A stretch of 64,000 nt of DNA, taken from contig CADAUA010000009.1 in NCBI GenBank assembly GCA_902791035.1, positions 62,001 through 126,000 of the forward strand, given 5' to 3'. Shown here piece after piece: positions 53,221-62,800 of the stretch. Position 1 is the first letter of the stretch. Every line of letters starts with the position of its first letter. The notes below the pieces were generated by a model that ran no database searches, had not been told where the DNA came from, and saw only the letters and a program-made list of their open reading frames with translations. This DNA comes from an uncultured Coriobacteriaceae bacterium. GTDB lineage: Bacteria; Actinomycetota; Coriobacteriia; Coriobacteriales; Atopobiaceae. Both the position numbers and the translations under genes were made by a program.

Positions 53221-54441
53221 ATGGCAGGCACCAAATTCACCAAGGCAGAGAAGAGCTGGATCGTCTACGACGTGGGCAACTCCGCGCTCGTGCTCCTTGC
53301 CACCTCCGTCATCCCCATCTACTTCAACAGCCTGGCGGACGGGCCCGCACTGGTGGCCTGGTCCTACGCCGAGACGGTGGCCTCGCTCATCATCGCCCTG
53401 CTCATGCCGGTGCTCGGCTCCATCGCCGACATGCAGGGCATGAAGAAGAAGTTCATCCGCGCGACCGTGGCCTGCGGCGCGGTGGCCACGGTGGCCATGG
53501 GCTTCTTCACCGACCCCACCGCCTTCCTCTTCGTGTACGTGCTCTCGTCCATCATGCTCAACACCTCGATCGTGTTCTACGACGCGCTACTCGTGGACTG
53601 CACCACCGACGAGCGCATGGACGACGTGTCCAGCCAGGGCTACGCCTGGGGCTACATCGGCTCCTGCGTGCCCTTCATCGCCTGCCTGCTCATCGTCCTC
53701 AACGCCAAGAGCCTGGGGATGGACTTGCAGGGTGCCATGAAGATCGCCTTCATCATCACCGCCGCCTGGTGGGTCATCTTTACCGTGCCCATGATGAAGA
53801 ACGTGGAACAGACCCACTACAAGCCGCGCGAGGAGCACGCCGTGGCCAACGCCGTGCGCGGCATCGGCGCTACCCTCAAGAAGATCTGGGCCGACAAGAC
53901 CCTGCGCACGTATATCCTGGCCTACTTCTTCTACATCGACGGCGTCCACACGATCATCAAGCTCGCAACGAGCTACGGCTCCGACCTGGGCATCGAGGGA
54001 ACCCAGCTGGTGCTGGCCCTGCTTGTGACGCAGTTCGTGGCCTTCCCCTCGGCCATCATCTACGGCAAGCTGGGTGGCAAGGTGGGCACCCGCAAGATGA
54101 TCATGGTGGGCATCGTGGGTTACACCTGCATCACCCTCTACGCGGCCTTCCTGCTTCGCACTGCCGTCGACTTCTGGATCCTGGCCATCGCCGTCGGCCT
54201 CTTCCAAGGCGGCATCCAGGCCCTCTCGCGCTCCGAGTTCGGCAAGCTCTGCCCCAAGGAACACGCCAACGAGTACTTCGGATTCTTCGACATCTTTGGC
54301 AAGTACGCCGCCGTGATGGGCACCTTCATCGTGGGCACCATGACCGCAGCCACCGGCAATGGCTCGCTCGGCGTCCTCTCCGTGGTGGTCCTCTTCATCG
54401 TGGGCCTGATCCTCATGAGCAAGGTGCCTGAGCGACAGTAG
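53221..54441 (+). CDS. MFS transporter, UMF1/Atg22-like family
   Basis: A 406-residue protein with about twelve hydrophobic segments. The start AEKSWIVYDVGNSALVLLAT, the loop DALLVDCTTDERMDDVSSQG with YAWGYIGSC after it, and GGIQALSRSEFGKLCPKEHA are characteristic of the UMF1 family (related to yeast Atg22). Some relatives export amino acids from vacuoles; the bacterial substrate is unknown. The ATG at 53221 follows ccaaggagcacat. Confidence 0.92.
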   Translation: MAGTKFTKAEKSWIVYDVGNSALVLLATSVIPIYFNSLADGPALVAWSYAETVASLIIALLMPVLGSIADMQGMKKKFIRATVACGAVATVAMGFFTDPTAFLFVYVLSSIMLNTSIVFYDALLVDCTTDERMDDVSSQGYAWGYIGSCVPFIACLLIVLNAKSLGMDLQGAMKIAFIITAAWWVIFTVPMMKNVEQTHYKPREEHAVANAVRGIGATLKKIWADKTLRTYILAYFFYIDGVHTIIKLATSYGSDLGIEGTQLVLALLVTQFVAFPSAIIYGKLGGKVGTRKMIMVGIVGYTCITLYAAFLLRTAVDFWILAIAVGLFQGGIQALSRSEFGKLCPKEHANEYFGFFDIFGKYAAVMGTFIVGTMTAATGNGSLGVLSVVVLFIVGLILMSKVPERQ

Positions 54442-54469
54442 GCGAAGGCAGGCTTCCTGAACCCTTGCA

Positions 54470-54505
54470 GGGCCGTCCGGCTTGTGGCCGGGCGGCCCTC
54501 ATTTT
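54470..54505 (+). terminator. MFS gene terminator
   Basis: A 12-bp stem with one wobble pair (gggccgtccggc/gccgggcggccc), a 5-nt loop and tcatttt downstream, 28 bp after the stop. Confidence 0.85.
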
Positions 54506-54530
54506 GTGGGTCACTTTGGACGGAACTGGC

Positions 54531-54887
54531 CTCGAGTAGGCAACTCCCGCAAAGCCAGCGACGCTCCGAGCTCATAGTCAGCTCCTCTCTTGACGACTCC
54601 GCGGTCGAGTAGGCAACGGGAACCTCGCGCCATGGCCCGCCAATGCCTGGATGCACCCTCGAGTAGGCATTCCTGAACAGCAAGCCGTGAATGAATGTGC
54701 CAAACATGGCTCGAGTAGGTCATGGGCAGCATGGGACCCCGGCCGCGCAAGCTCCAAGGCACCTACTCGAGGGTCGGCCGCGACACAGCCAAACCGAGAG
54801 TCTCCCAGCAAGTGCCTACTCGATGGCATGACCGTCAGGCTTCGCGCTCTTGGTTAACCACGCAGCAAACTAACCTGCCTACTCGAG
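54531..54887. repeat. array of seven ctcgagtaggca motifs, four direct then three inverted
   Basis: Direct copies lie at 54531, 54604, 54658 and 54710; inverted copies (tgcctactcgag) at 54760, 54813 and 54876. Spacings are 73, 54, 52, 50, 53 and 63 bp. The intervening bases differ from each other. Two copies have a one- or two-base change, and one adds a base. No gene fits this 357-bp span, which lies between the MFS terminator and the argD terminator. I do not recognise the element. Confidence 0.85.
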
Positions 54888-54921
54888 CGTGGTCTCGTGC
54901 GGCTGGAGCACCAAGGCCACA

Positions 54922-54954
54922 ACAAAGGGCCCCGGGGAAGACCCTGGGGCCCTT
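54922..54954 (-). terminator. argD terminator
   Basis: A 12-bp stem with one mismatch (aagggccccagg/ccggggccctt) and a short loop, then ttgttg on the minus strand, 24 bp after the argD stop. Confidence 0.8.
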
Positions 54955-54978
54955 GGTCATGCCGTTATTGCAGCTCAG

Positions 54979-56247
54979 CTAGGCTAGCTGCTCGATGATG
55001 CTCGTCAGCCGGTCCGCCATCCGGTCCACCTGCTCGCAGGTGACCACCAGCGGAGGCAGGAAGCGCAGGATGGAGTCGCCGATATGGTTGAGCACGAGTC
55101 CTTCCGCAAGGCCTAGGCTCACTGCCTCGTTCGCGATGGGCACGTCCAGCTGGGCGCCTCGCATGAGGCCGTGACCGCGCACCTCCGTCACGTGGGGCAG
55201 CATTGCCAGACGCTCGGCCAAGCGCTCCCCCACCTCGATCACGTGCTCCTCCATGTGGTCGGCCATGAGCTTCTCCACGGTGGCGCGGCCCGCAGCCGCC
55301 GCCAGGGCGTTCCCGCCAAAGGTGGAACCATGGTCGCCAGGCCGCATGAGGTCCGCGACCTCGAACCGAGCCGCCACCGCCCCCATGGGGAAGCCGTCCG
55401 CGATGCCCTTTGCCATGCTCACCACGTCCGGCTCGATCCCGGCCAGCTGGTAGCTGAAGGGTGCGCCGCAGCGGAAGAAGCCCGTCTGCACCTCGTCGAT
55501 CACGAGCAGGATCCCGCGTTCGTGGCAGGCCGCAGCGAGCCCCTGCAGGAACTCGAAGCTCGCCGGCCACACGCCGCCCTCGCCCTGCACGCACTCCAGC
55601 ATCACGGCACAGACTGGACCCGTGGCCTCGCTGGGATGATCCATGGCTTCCTCGAAGGCCTCGAGGTCGTTGAGTCCCACCGCCTCGAATCCGGCAGGCA
55701 TGGGCAGGAAGCTCTTGTGGAAGGCGTCCTGGCCGGTGGCCGAGAGCGTGGCCAGCGTACGACCGTGGAAGCTCTTCTGTGCCGTAAGGATACCGGTGGC
55801 ACCGCCCAGCTTCTCCTCGCCCCAGCGACGTGCCACCTTGATGGCGCCCTCGTTTGCCTCGGCACCGGAGTTCGCAAAGAAGGTCTTCCAGGTTGTGTCC
55901 GTGGAGCCCGTCACGTGGCCCAGCTCGTCGGTCGTCGTGGACAGCAGCTCCGAGAGGTGGGCCGCCAGCTCGCCGCGGTTCTCCACGTAGTAGTAATTAC
56001 CCACCTGCCAGACCTTGTCGACCTGGGCCTTGAGGGCCTCCGCCACGACAGGGTTGGCATGCCCCAGGCTGGCGCAGCCGATTCCGCCAAGGAAGTCCAG
56101 GTAGACCTTGCCCGTGCTGTCGGTAAGAGTCGCGCCCTCGCCCGTCACGAACTCCACCGGAAGACGTCCGTAGGTATGCATCACATAGGTGTCGTCCAGC
56201 GCCTTGGCCTCGGCGGGGACGGTCGAGAAGCCCTTCTGGTCTGCCAT
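54979..56247 (-). CDS. argD: acetylornithine aminotransferase
   Basis: A class III PLP aminotransferase of 422 residues that converts N-acetylglutamate semialdehyde to N-acetylornithine. It has YLDFLGGIGCASLGHANP, the FFANSGAEANEGAIKVAR loop, LLVIDEVQTGFFRCG (Asp that pairs with PLP), the Lys-bearing PDVVSMAKGIADGFPMGAV and GDHGSTFGGNALAAA. It is last of the arg run; its start is 2 bp after argB. Confidence 0.96.
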   Translation of the reverse strand: MADQKGFSTVPAEAKALDDTYVMHTYGRLPVEFVTGEGATLTDSTGKVYLDFLGGIGCASLGHANPVVAEALKAQVDKVWQVGNYYYVENRGELAAHLSELLSTTTDELGHVTGSTDTTWKTFFANSGAEANEGAIKVARRWGEEKLGGATGILTAQKSFHGRTLATLSATGQDAFHKSFLPMPAGFEAVGLNDLEAFEEAMDHPSEATGPVCAVMLECVQGEGGVWPASFEFLQGLAAACHERGILLVIDEVQTGFFRCGAPFSYQLAGIEPDVVSMAKGIADGFPMGAVAARFEVADLMRPGDHGSTFGGNALAAAAGRATVEKLMADHMEEHVIEVGERLAERLAMLPHVTEVRGHGLMRGAQLDVPIANEAVSLGLAEGLVLNHIGDSILRFLPPLVVTCEQVDRMADRLTSIIEQLA

Positions 56248-56249
56248 GG

Positions 56250-57128
56250 CTAGTCCTCCTTGTAGAACATCGTGCCGATGCCCGCGTCCGTGAAGACCTC
56301 GAGCAGGAGCGAGTGTGGGAAGGTGCCGTTCAGGAAGTGCACGTGAGTGACCCCGGCATCGAGCGCCTCCGCGGCAGCCGTGACCTTGGGGATCATGCCG
56401 CGCTCGAGCGTGCCGGAGTCCACGAGCTCATGGACCTCGGTGGCTTCCATGGAGGAGACCAGGCTGGACTCGTCGTCGAAGTCGCGGTAGAGGCCGTCCA
56501 CGTCGGAGAGGTAGATGAGCTTGTCGGCATGGAGGGCGATGGCAAGCTCGGATGCGGCCACGTCGGCGTTGATGTTGTAGGAGCCGTCCTCGCCCCAACC
56601 CACGCCCGCGACCACGGGGATGTAGCCGTCGTCCAGCATGCTCTCCACCAGATGGGTGTTCACGCGCTCGACCTTACCCACACGGCCGTGGACGTCATCA
56701 AGGGCGGACGTCACGAAGGTGCGGCCGTCCGCGCCGGAGATGCCCACGCCCAGGTCGCCGTACTGGTCCACCGCCGACACCAGCATCTGGTTGACCTTGC
56801 CCACCAGCGCCATCTGCACGGCATCCATGGCCTCGGGCGTGGTCACGCGCAGGCCGTCCACGAACTCCACCGGCAGGTCGAGCGCCTTCATGAGGGCGCT
56901 TATCGCCTTGCCGCCGCCGTGCACGAGCACGATACGCATGCCCACGCGGCGCATGAGAACCACGTCCGCCACCACCTGGCGACGCAGTTCCGGGTCTTCC
57001 ATGGCAGAGCCGCCGTACTTGACCACGACGGTCTTGCCCTCCCAGCTGTTTATCCATGGCAGGGCCTCTGCCAGCACGTTCGCCGTCTGCTTGGCCCTCT
57101 CCAGCTCGTCCTTCTCGCGCTTGAGCAT
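56250..57128 (-). CDS. argB: acetylglutamate kinase
   Basis: ArgB phosphorylates N-acetylglutamate. The 292-residue protein belongs to the amino-acid kinase fold: VVVKYGGSAMED (Lys), VLVHGGGKAIS, the NINADVAASELAIALHADKL segment, and the PKVTAAAEALDAGVTHVHFL end. The N-terminal 30-residue helix (ERAKQTANVLAEALPWIN) is the type associated with hexameric, arginine-inhibited enzymes. The ATG at 57128 follows aggggagacg. Confidence 0.96.
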   Translation of the reverse strand: MLKREKDELERAKQTANVLAEALPWINSWEGKTVVVKYGGSAMEDPELRRQVVADVVLMRRVGMRIVLVHGGGKAISALMKALDLPVEFVDGLRVTTPEAMDAVQMALVGKVNQMLVSAVDQYGDLGVGISGADGRTFVTSALDDVHGRVGKVERVNTHLVESMLDDGYIPVVAGVGWGEDGSYNINADVAASELAIALHADKLIYLSDVDGLYRDFDDESSLVSSMEATEVHELVDSGTLERGMIPKVTAAAEALDAGVTHVHFLNGTFPHSLLLEVFTDAGIGTMFYKED

Positions 57129-57174
57129 GCGCGTCTCCCCTCGGTCTCGCAGCCTGTCGGTCCTGGGCCGGCTC

Positions 57175-58473
57175 CTAGGTGCGGTACTCCCCGTTGATGC
57201 GCACGTAGTCGTGCGTCAGGTCGCAGGTCCACATGCGCGAGAAGAACTCCCCCGCCCCGAGCGAGATCACGATGTCGATCTCTGGCGCCTCGAAGCGGCA
57301 CAGCATGTCGTCCTCGTCCATGGCAAGCGGCAGGCCCGCGCGCAGGACGGGCACGCCCATGAAGTCGATGTCCACCGCGTACTGGTCGAAGGGCACGCCG
57401 CACTTGCCTGCCGCGGCGGCCACGCGGCCCCAGTTGGCATCGTGACCAAAGATCGCCGTCTTTACCAGCGGCGAGTTGGCGATGGAGCGGGCCACGGTGT
57501 CGGCGTCGGCCTGGCTCGCCGCGCCCGTCACGTAGACCGTCACGAGCTTGGTCGAGCCCTCGCCGTCGGCCGCGATCTTGCGCGCCAGGTCACCGCAGAC
57601 GCCGCGGATGGCGGCCGCCACCTGCGGGTAGGCCGGCGAGTCCAGGTCGATGGGCTCGGTGATTCCACCGGCGGCCTTGCCCGTGGCAAAGAGGAAGCAG
57701 GAGTCGTTCGTCGAGGTGTCGGAGTCGACGGTCACCTTGTTGAAGGTCTGGCCCACGGCAGCAAGAAGAGCGGCATGCGCGGCCTCGGACGTGAGCGGGG
57801 CGTCGGTCGAGAGGACCGCCAGCATGGTGGCCATGTTGGGCTGGATCATGCCGGAACCCTTGACGAAGCCACCCACGTGGATCGTCACCGGGGCCCCGCC
57901 CAGGCCGCAGGGCACCTGGCCCGAGAAGGACACCTCCTTGGGCACCGTGTCGGTGGTCATGACGGCACACGCCGCGTCGTGCGCGGCCGCGGCCGAGTGC
58001 ACGAGGGCCTGCGCGGCTGCCGGCACGCCCACCTCGAAGGGGTCGAGCGGCAGCTGGACGCCGATAACGCCCGTGGAGGCCACCAGGACCTCGGACTCAT
58101 CACAGCCAAGCGCGCTGGCCACAAGGGCTGCGGACTGGTACGCCACCTCCAGGCCCTTCTCGCCCGTAGCGGCATTGGCATTGCCGGAGTTGAGCACCAC
58201 GGCACGCGCGTGGCCGGCGGCAGCGCGCTCGCGAGAGACCTGCACCGGCGCGGCGCAGAAGCGGTTCTGCGTGAAGGTTGCGGCGCATACGCAGGACTCC
58301 TCCGCGGCCACGAGGGCCAGGTCCTTGCGCTGGGGGTTCTTGCGGAAGCCCGCGGAGATGCCCGCGGCCAGCATGCCCTCAGCAGCGCAGACGCCTCCCT
58401 CGCAGGGCTCGAAGCCGTAGGACTGGGGGACGTCGTCCGTAACGGGGACGGCGAGGGGTTCGACCTTCTTCAT
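57175..58473 (-). CDS. argJ: bifunctional ornithine acetyltransferase/N-acetylglutamate synthase
   Basis: ArgJ recycles the acetyl group from N-acetylornithine to glutamate; bifunctional forms also use acetyl-CoA. The 432-residue precursor cuts itself before the Thr in the motif KGSGMIQPNMATML, giving alpha and beta chains. Other family segments are VLNSGNANAATGEKG, ASTGVIGVQLPLD and VDSDTSTNDSCFLFAT. Its presence means no separate argE or argA is needed. It lies 46 bp before argB. Confidence 0.96.
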   Translation of the reverse strand: MKKVEPLAVPVTDDVPQSYGFEPCEGGVCAAEGMLAAGISAGFRKNPQRKDLALVAAEESCVCAATFTQNRFCAAPVQVSRERAAAGHARAVVLNSGNANAATGEKGLEVAYQSAALVASALGCDESEVLVASTGVIGVQLPLDPFEVGVPAAAQALVHSAAAAHDAACAVMTTDTVPKEVSFSGQVPCGLGGAPVTIHVGGFVKGSGMIQPNMATMLAVLSTDAPLTSEAAHAALLAAVGQTFNKVTVDSDTSTNDSCFLFATGKAAGGITEPIDLDSPAYPQVAAAIRGVCGDLARKIAADGEGSTKLVTVYVTGAASQADADTVARSIANSPLVKTAIFGHDANWGRVAAAAGKCGVPFDQYAVDIDFMGVPVLRAGLPLAMDEDDMLCRFEAPEIDIVISLGAGEFFSRMWTCDLTHDYVRINGEYRT

Positions 58474-58527
58474 GTGGGGATCCTTTCGGTGGTGAGCGTA
58501 TGGGACGTGGGCCCGCCACCTCGCGCG

Positions 58528-59604
58528 CTAGATCAGGGGGGCCGCCTGGGCTATCCCCGTGGTCTCCTCGAAGCCCAGCACGACGTTCGCGCACTGGACG
58601 GCCTGGGCGGCGGCGCCCTTGCCGAGGTTGTCTATCGCGCAGGAGGCGACGATCACCCTACGTCGTCGGTCGTCCAGGGCCACGCCCACCTGGGCGCGCG
58701 CCGTGGCCACCACCGAGGCCGTGGCCGGCATCTGGCCGGCAGGCAGGGCCTGCACCAGCGGCTCGTCTGCATAGCGGCGCTCGTAGGCCGCCTGCACGTC
58801 CGCGGCCGTCACGCCATCGGCCGCGCTCATGTACACCGTGGAGAGAAGCCCGCGGGTGAGCGGGGCCAGGTGCGGGGTAAAGACCACGCTCATGGGACGG
58901 CCCGCCACCTGGGTCAGGGTCTGCTCGATCTCCGGCGTGTGGCGGTGGTGGGCCACTCCATAGGCCTCCACCGACTCGTTGGCATGACAGTAGTGAGTGC
59001 GTGCCGTGGCCTTGCGACCGGCACCGGAGACGCCCGAGATGGCGTCGGCGATAACGAGGTCGCCCGTAGCCAGGCCCGCCTCGAAGGCCGGGATGGCAGC
59101 GAGGGCCGTGGCCGTGGGATAGCAGCCGGGCACGGCCACGAGCACGGGCTCGCCCTGGGCGTGCCGCGCGGCAAGGGCCTTGAGCCCCGCCCGGTTGAGC
59201 TCCGGCAGGCCGTAGACGGTCTTGTCCAGAAGCTCGGGCGAGGTGTGGGGCGTGGCATACCACTGCTCGTATAGCTCGGGGTCGTGCAGGCGGTAGTCCG
59301 CCGAGAGGTCCAGCACCGTTACGCCCAACCCCAGGAGCTGGGGCGTGATGGCGAGCGAGGCAGTGTGGGGCACGGCCAGGAAGGCGACGTCGGCCGCCTG
59401 GGCTATGGCCGCAGGCTCCGGCAGCGAGAAGGGCAGATCGCAGATGCCAGCCAGCGAGGGATAGACGTTGGCGATGGGTGTGCCGGCCTCCTTGCGGTCG
59501 GTGACCATGGTCAGCTCGAGGTTGGGATGGCCGAGCACGAGGCGCACGACCTCGACCCCAGCGAACCCTGTGGCCCCCACGACGCAGACCCTCGTCTTGC
59601 CCAT
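58528..59604 (-). CDS. argC: N-acetyl-gamma-glutamyl-phosphate reductase
   Basis: ArgC reduces acetylglutamyl phosphate with NADPH. The ATG at 59604 (MGKTRVCVVGATGFAGVEVV) gives 358 residues; the frame upstream is unrelated. The catalytic Cys is in VAVPGCYPTATALA. The C-terminal stretch NLGKGAAAQAVQCANVVLG is typical. The gene begins the arginine run and is preceded by a recognisable promoter and operator region. Confidence 0.96.
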   Translation of the reverse strand: MGKTRVCVVGATGFAGVEVVRLVLGHPNLELTMVTDRKEAGTPIANVYPSLAGICDLPFSLPEPAAIAQAADVAFLAVPHTASLAITPQLLGLGVTVLDLSADYRLHDPELYEQWYATPHTSPELLDKTVYGLPELNRAGLKALAARHAQGEPVLVAVPGCYPTATALAAIPAFEAGLATGDLVIADAISGVSGAGRKATARTHYCHANESVEAYGVAHHRHTPEIEQTLTQVAGRPMSVVFTPHLAPLTRGLLSTVYMSAADGVTAADVQAAYERRYADEPLVQALPAGQMPATASVVATARAQVGVALDDRRRRVIVASCAIDNLGKGAAAQAVQCANVVLGFEETTGIAQAAPLI

Positions 59605-59622
59605 GCCGCAACACTCCAAACT

Positions 59623-59699
59623 ATTGCATAACGAATTACGAAAATGCATGTATGCTTTTCTTTGTGCCGGCACTATACCATATGCCGCATGAGTGTCCA
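59623..59699 (-). promoter_or_regulatory. argC promoter with candidate ARG box
   Basis: On the minus strand TGGACA (59699-59694) and TATAGT (59677-59672) stand 16 bp apart. Downstream, an AT-rich stretch at 59623-59655 holds ttgcata and aatgcatgtatgc, alike to Streptomyces ARG-box halves. ArgR bound there would block transcription. No argR gene is in the window. Confidence 0.6.
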
Positions 59700-59776
59700 C
59701 GTTCGGGCCCGCACGTTCTCCATTCGGACACATTGCGACACGGGCCGGAAACCTGTTCCCCGCCGAACGGGCACAA

Positions 59777-59809
59777 GAAGGCGCCCAGGCTCTCCGCCCG
59801 GGCGCCTTC
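59777..59809 (-). terminator. terminator of the glycosyltransferase gene
   Basis: A perfect 10-bp stem (gaaggcgccc/gggcgccttc) with a 13-nt loop, then ttgtgc on the minus strand. Confidence 0.7.
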
Positions 59810-59818
59810 GCCTCACTG

Positions 59819-59849
59819 TGTCACAAAAGTGTCTGACACTTCTGTGACA
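59819..59849. repeat. 31-bp palindrome, copy 1
   Basis: Two 15-base arms (tgtcacaaaagtgtc with its near complement) around a central T, one mismatch. It abuts the stop codon of the glycosyltransferase gene. It is, apart from the centre base, the exact reverse complement of the copy at 63010. Confidence 0.85.
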
Positions 59850-62800
59850 TCACTTCTTGCCCTGGAGGGCACGGGCGATGGCCTTGGCCCTCTCGCGCCT
59901 CTCCGAGCCGTAGGGCAGGAAGGGGTCGATCACCTTGCGCAGGGGCGAGGTGTCGGGGATGGCGCGCTCGTGGTACTCCACCACGTCATCGTCCTTGTTC
60001 TGCTCGGGAACCATGGACTGGAGGATCTGCTCGTAGAAGGGCGTCTGACGCGCGTAGTTCCAGAAGTAGCCGCCCAGGTCGATGCTGGCGTTCTGCCAGG
60101 GCTTGATGGCACCGGCGTAGTGAACCACCTGCGGGTCGGCGCGGCCGGCCTGGTAGTCGTCGAAAACCTGCGATGGCGCCCAGGGGTAGAGCTTGTCCAC
60201 CCGCCCGAAGATGTTGTTGGTCACGTTCCAACGGCCGGGCAGGTAGGTCACGCGGCCTTCGCACTCGGCGTTGAGGATGTCCTGGTCGTTGTAGATGAAG
60301 TCCGGCCGTGTGGCGATCCTCAGCCACTCGGACACGGTATGGAGGCGACGCATCTCCTGGGTGTTGAGCACGAGGACGCCCGCCTGGAAGTAGTCGTAGG
60401 GGTTCCTCATCTGCAGGACGCCGGTGGTGTAGCGCATGCGGATGCCGTCCGGCTGGTTGAGGTTGGCCAGGTAGTCCACGTCGCGCGTGGCGGCTATCAG
60501 GGTGTCTCCCAGGTCGGTGTCGAAGAGCTCGGCCACGTCGCCGTTGACCACCAGGTCGGAGTCCAGGTAGACGACCTTGTTGTACGCGCGAAGGATCTGC
60601 TGCACCAGGAAGCGGAAGTAGGTCTCCACCGAGATGTGGGCGTTGTTGGTGTCGAGCTTGTAGTCCTTGACCATGCGCCACACGTTGAAGAAGGTCAGGC
60701 GCATGTTCGGGTAGCGTTCGAAGTGCCGCCACATGCGCAGCTGCTTGCCACCGCCGATGTCCGTGTTGAGCACCATGACCTCGTAGAAGCGGTCGGGACT
60801 GGCGTTGCGCATCATGGAGTCCATGGCCACGGTGAGCACGGGGACGTAGTTGTTGTCGGCCGCGAAGACCACGGGGACCACGTCGGCGCGTCGCACCGTG
60901 GGCTGGCGCTCGAAGACCGGGGTGAAGGTCTCGGGCGGCTCGGGGTGCTCGAAGTGCACGCACTGGAGCTCCTTGACCTTCCACTCCGGGTGCATGCGCA
61001 GCTGGTGGAGGCGCCAGATGTTGAAGAGCCGCTCCGCCAGGTGGCCGGGGGTGCGCATTGCTTCGCGGCTGTAGGTGGTCATGTCGGTCTGGGCGCACCA
61101 CTCGTCCAGAATGGGGAAGAGCCACTCGCAGTAGGAGTCGAAGATGGGCTTGCGCATGATGTACATGTTGCAGAAGCAGGAGAGGTGGCCATCAAGAAAC
61201 GCCGTCACGTCCTGGTCGTAGTCGGGGTACATGGCGCGCACGATCTTCTCGCAGCGGAGAAGGTCCTCGTAGTGGAGGCGCTCCGCCTTCTGGTAGTGCT
61301 CGCGCGGCGTCGAGAAGTCCCCGGGAAAGTCGCGCAGGTCGTGGACGCCCGTGGTGATGAGGTCGTAGCCCTCCACGCAGACGCGCACGTGCTCGTCGTC
61401 CAGGCCGTACTTGCGGATGGCATCGTCGTCGATGAAGTCGTCCATCACCTCGCCGAAGGGGTTCTCGCCGTAGGTGGTGTCGGAGAAGTTGAAGTAGCGG
61501 CGGTAGTGGCAGAAGCCCACGTAGTCGCTGGCCACGTTCTTCCAGGCCCAGTACTGGGTGGTCATCTCGCAGTACATGGGGTTCTTGTCGGAGATGTTGT
61601 CGCCCGTGTCGTCGTGAAGCGACCGGTTGAAGCGGCCGTGCGTGGACTTGTTGCCGGGACCCACCTGGATGGGCTGCAGGGTGGTGCCCTCGGGGACGGA
61701 GACCTTCTTGTGTGTGGTCACGAGGATGCGCACGGGCTCGGCCTCGAAGCGCGCCATGGTGGAGGCAGGCTCCAGCTCGTGTACGTGCACCATGGCTTCG
61801 GCCCGCATGCCCCAGGCCCGCTCCATCTGGGCGTCCGTGCCGCCGTAGGGCCCGACCTCGCGAGCCTGGCGCAGCAGGTCGTAGAGCTCGTCGGTGAGCG
61901 CCGGGGTCTGGCTGTGGTCGTAGAGCTCGTAGGAGCGGTCGCGCACGAAGCGCCAGAGCTCGTGGTCCACCGCAGCCGCGCCCAGGAGCTGGGCGGCCTT
62001 GCGGGCGGCGGCGGGACGCTCGTTTGCGGCCACGCGCTCGTGCCAGTTGTTCATGAGGGTCTCGGTCAGCTTCTGTGCCAGGCCTTCGGCGCAGTCGTGC
62101 TCCAGGTCGCCCATCCCCGCCACCTGGGCTCGGGAGGCCTCGATCACCCGGGCCACGTCTGCTGCCTCACGCTCGAAGTCGGCTGTCGGCTGAGCCGTGG
62201 CCTTGGTCACGCCCGCACCCATGTGATAGCGGTAGCCCATGATGTCGGTCCGGCAGCGCTCGCGCTTGCTGGCCATGGCGATGACCAGGCACTCGTAGGC
62301 ATCCTCGCCCCGCTGGAGCCGCTCCCCCGCCATGGAGGCGAAGGCGCGACGAACGACGTCGGCGGCGTAGAGGCGGTGGGTCACGTGCCAGGGCACCACG
62401 TAGCCGCCTTCCTCGCAGAACATGCTGCGGAGAAGCCCCTCCCGGTCCAGGTCGTCCGTCTCGTGGTTGGACCAGGCCATGAAGCCCGTCGCGGCGCTCT
62501 CGGGCGTGCCCTCCTCGGGCAGGGCCTCCAGGCCGAAGCGCAGGGAGTCCGCCGGGTCGGCCTCCATGGCGTCGGCGAGGTCGCCCAGGACCGCCGGCCC
62601 CACGAGCTCGTCGTCGCCGTCGAGGAAGATCAGGTAGTCACCCGTAGCGGCCGTCACGCCCGAGCGGCGGGCGAGGTGGCGGCCCTGGTTCTGGGCGTGA
62701 CGTACCACATGAACGCGGGGGTCTCGTGCGGCGTAGTTGTCCGCAAGGGCACCCGTGCCGTCGGTGGAGGCGTCGTCCACCACCACTGCCTCCCAGTCCC

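Noticed and set aside
54531-54887. CRISPR array
   Set aside because: Repeats are only 12 bp, change orientation and have unequal spacers; no cas genes.
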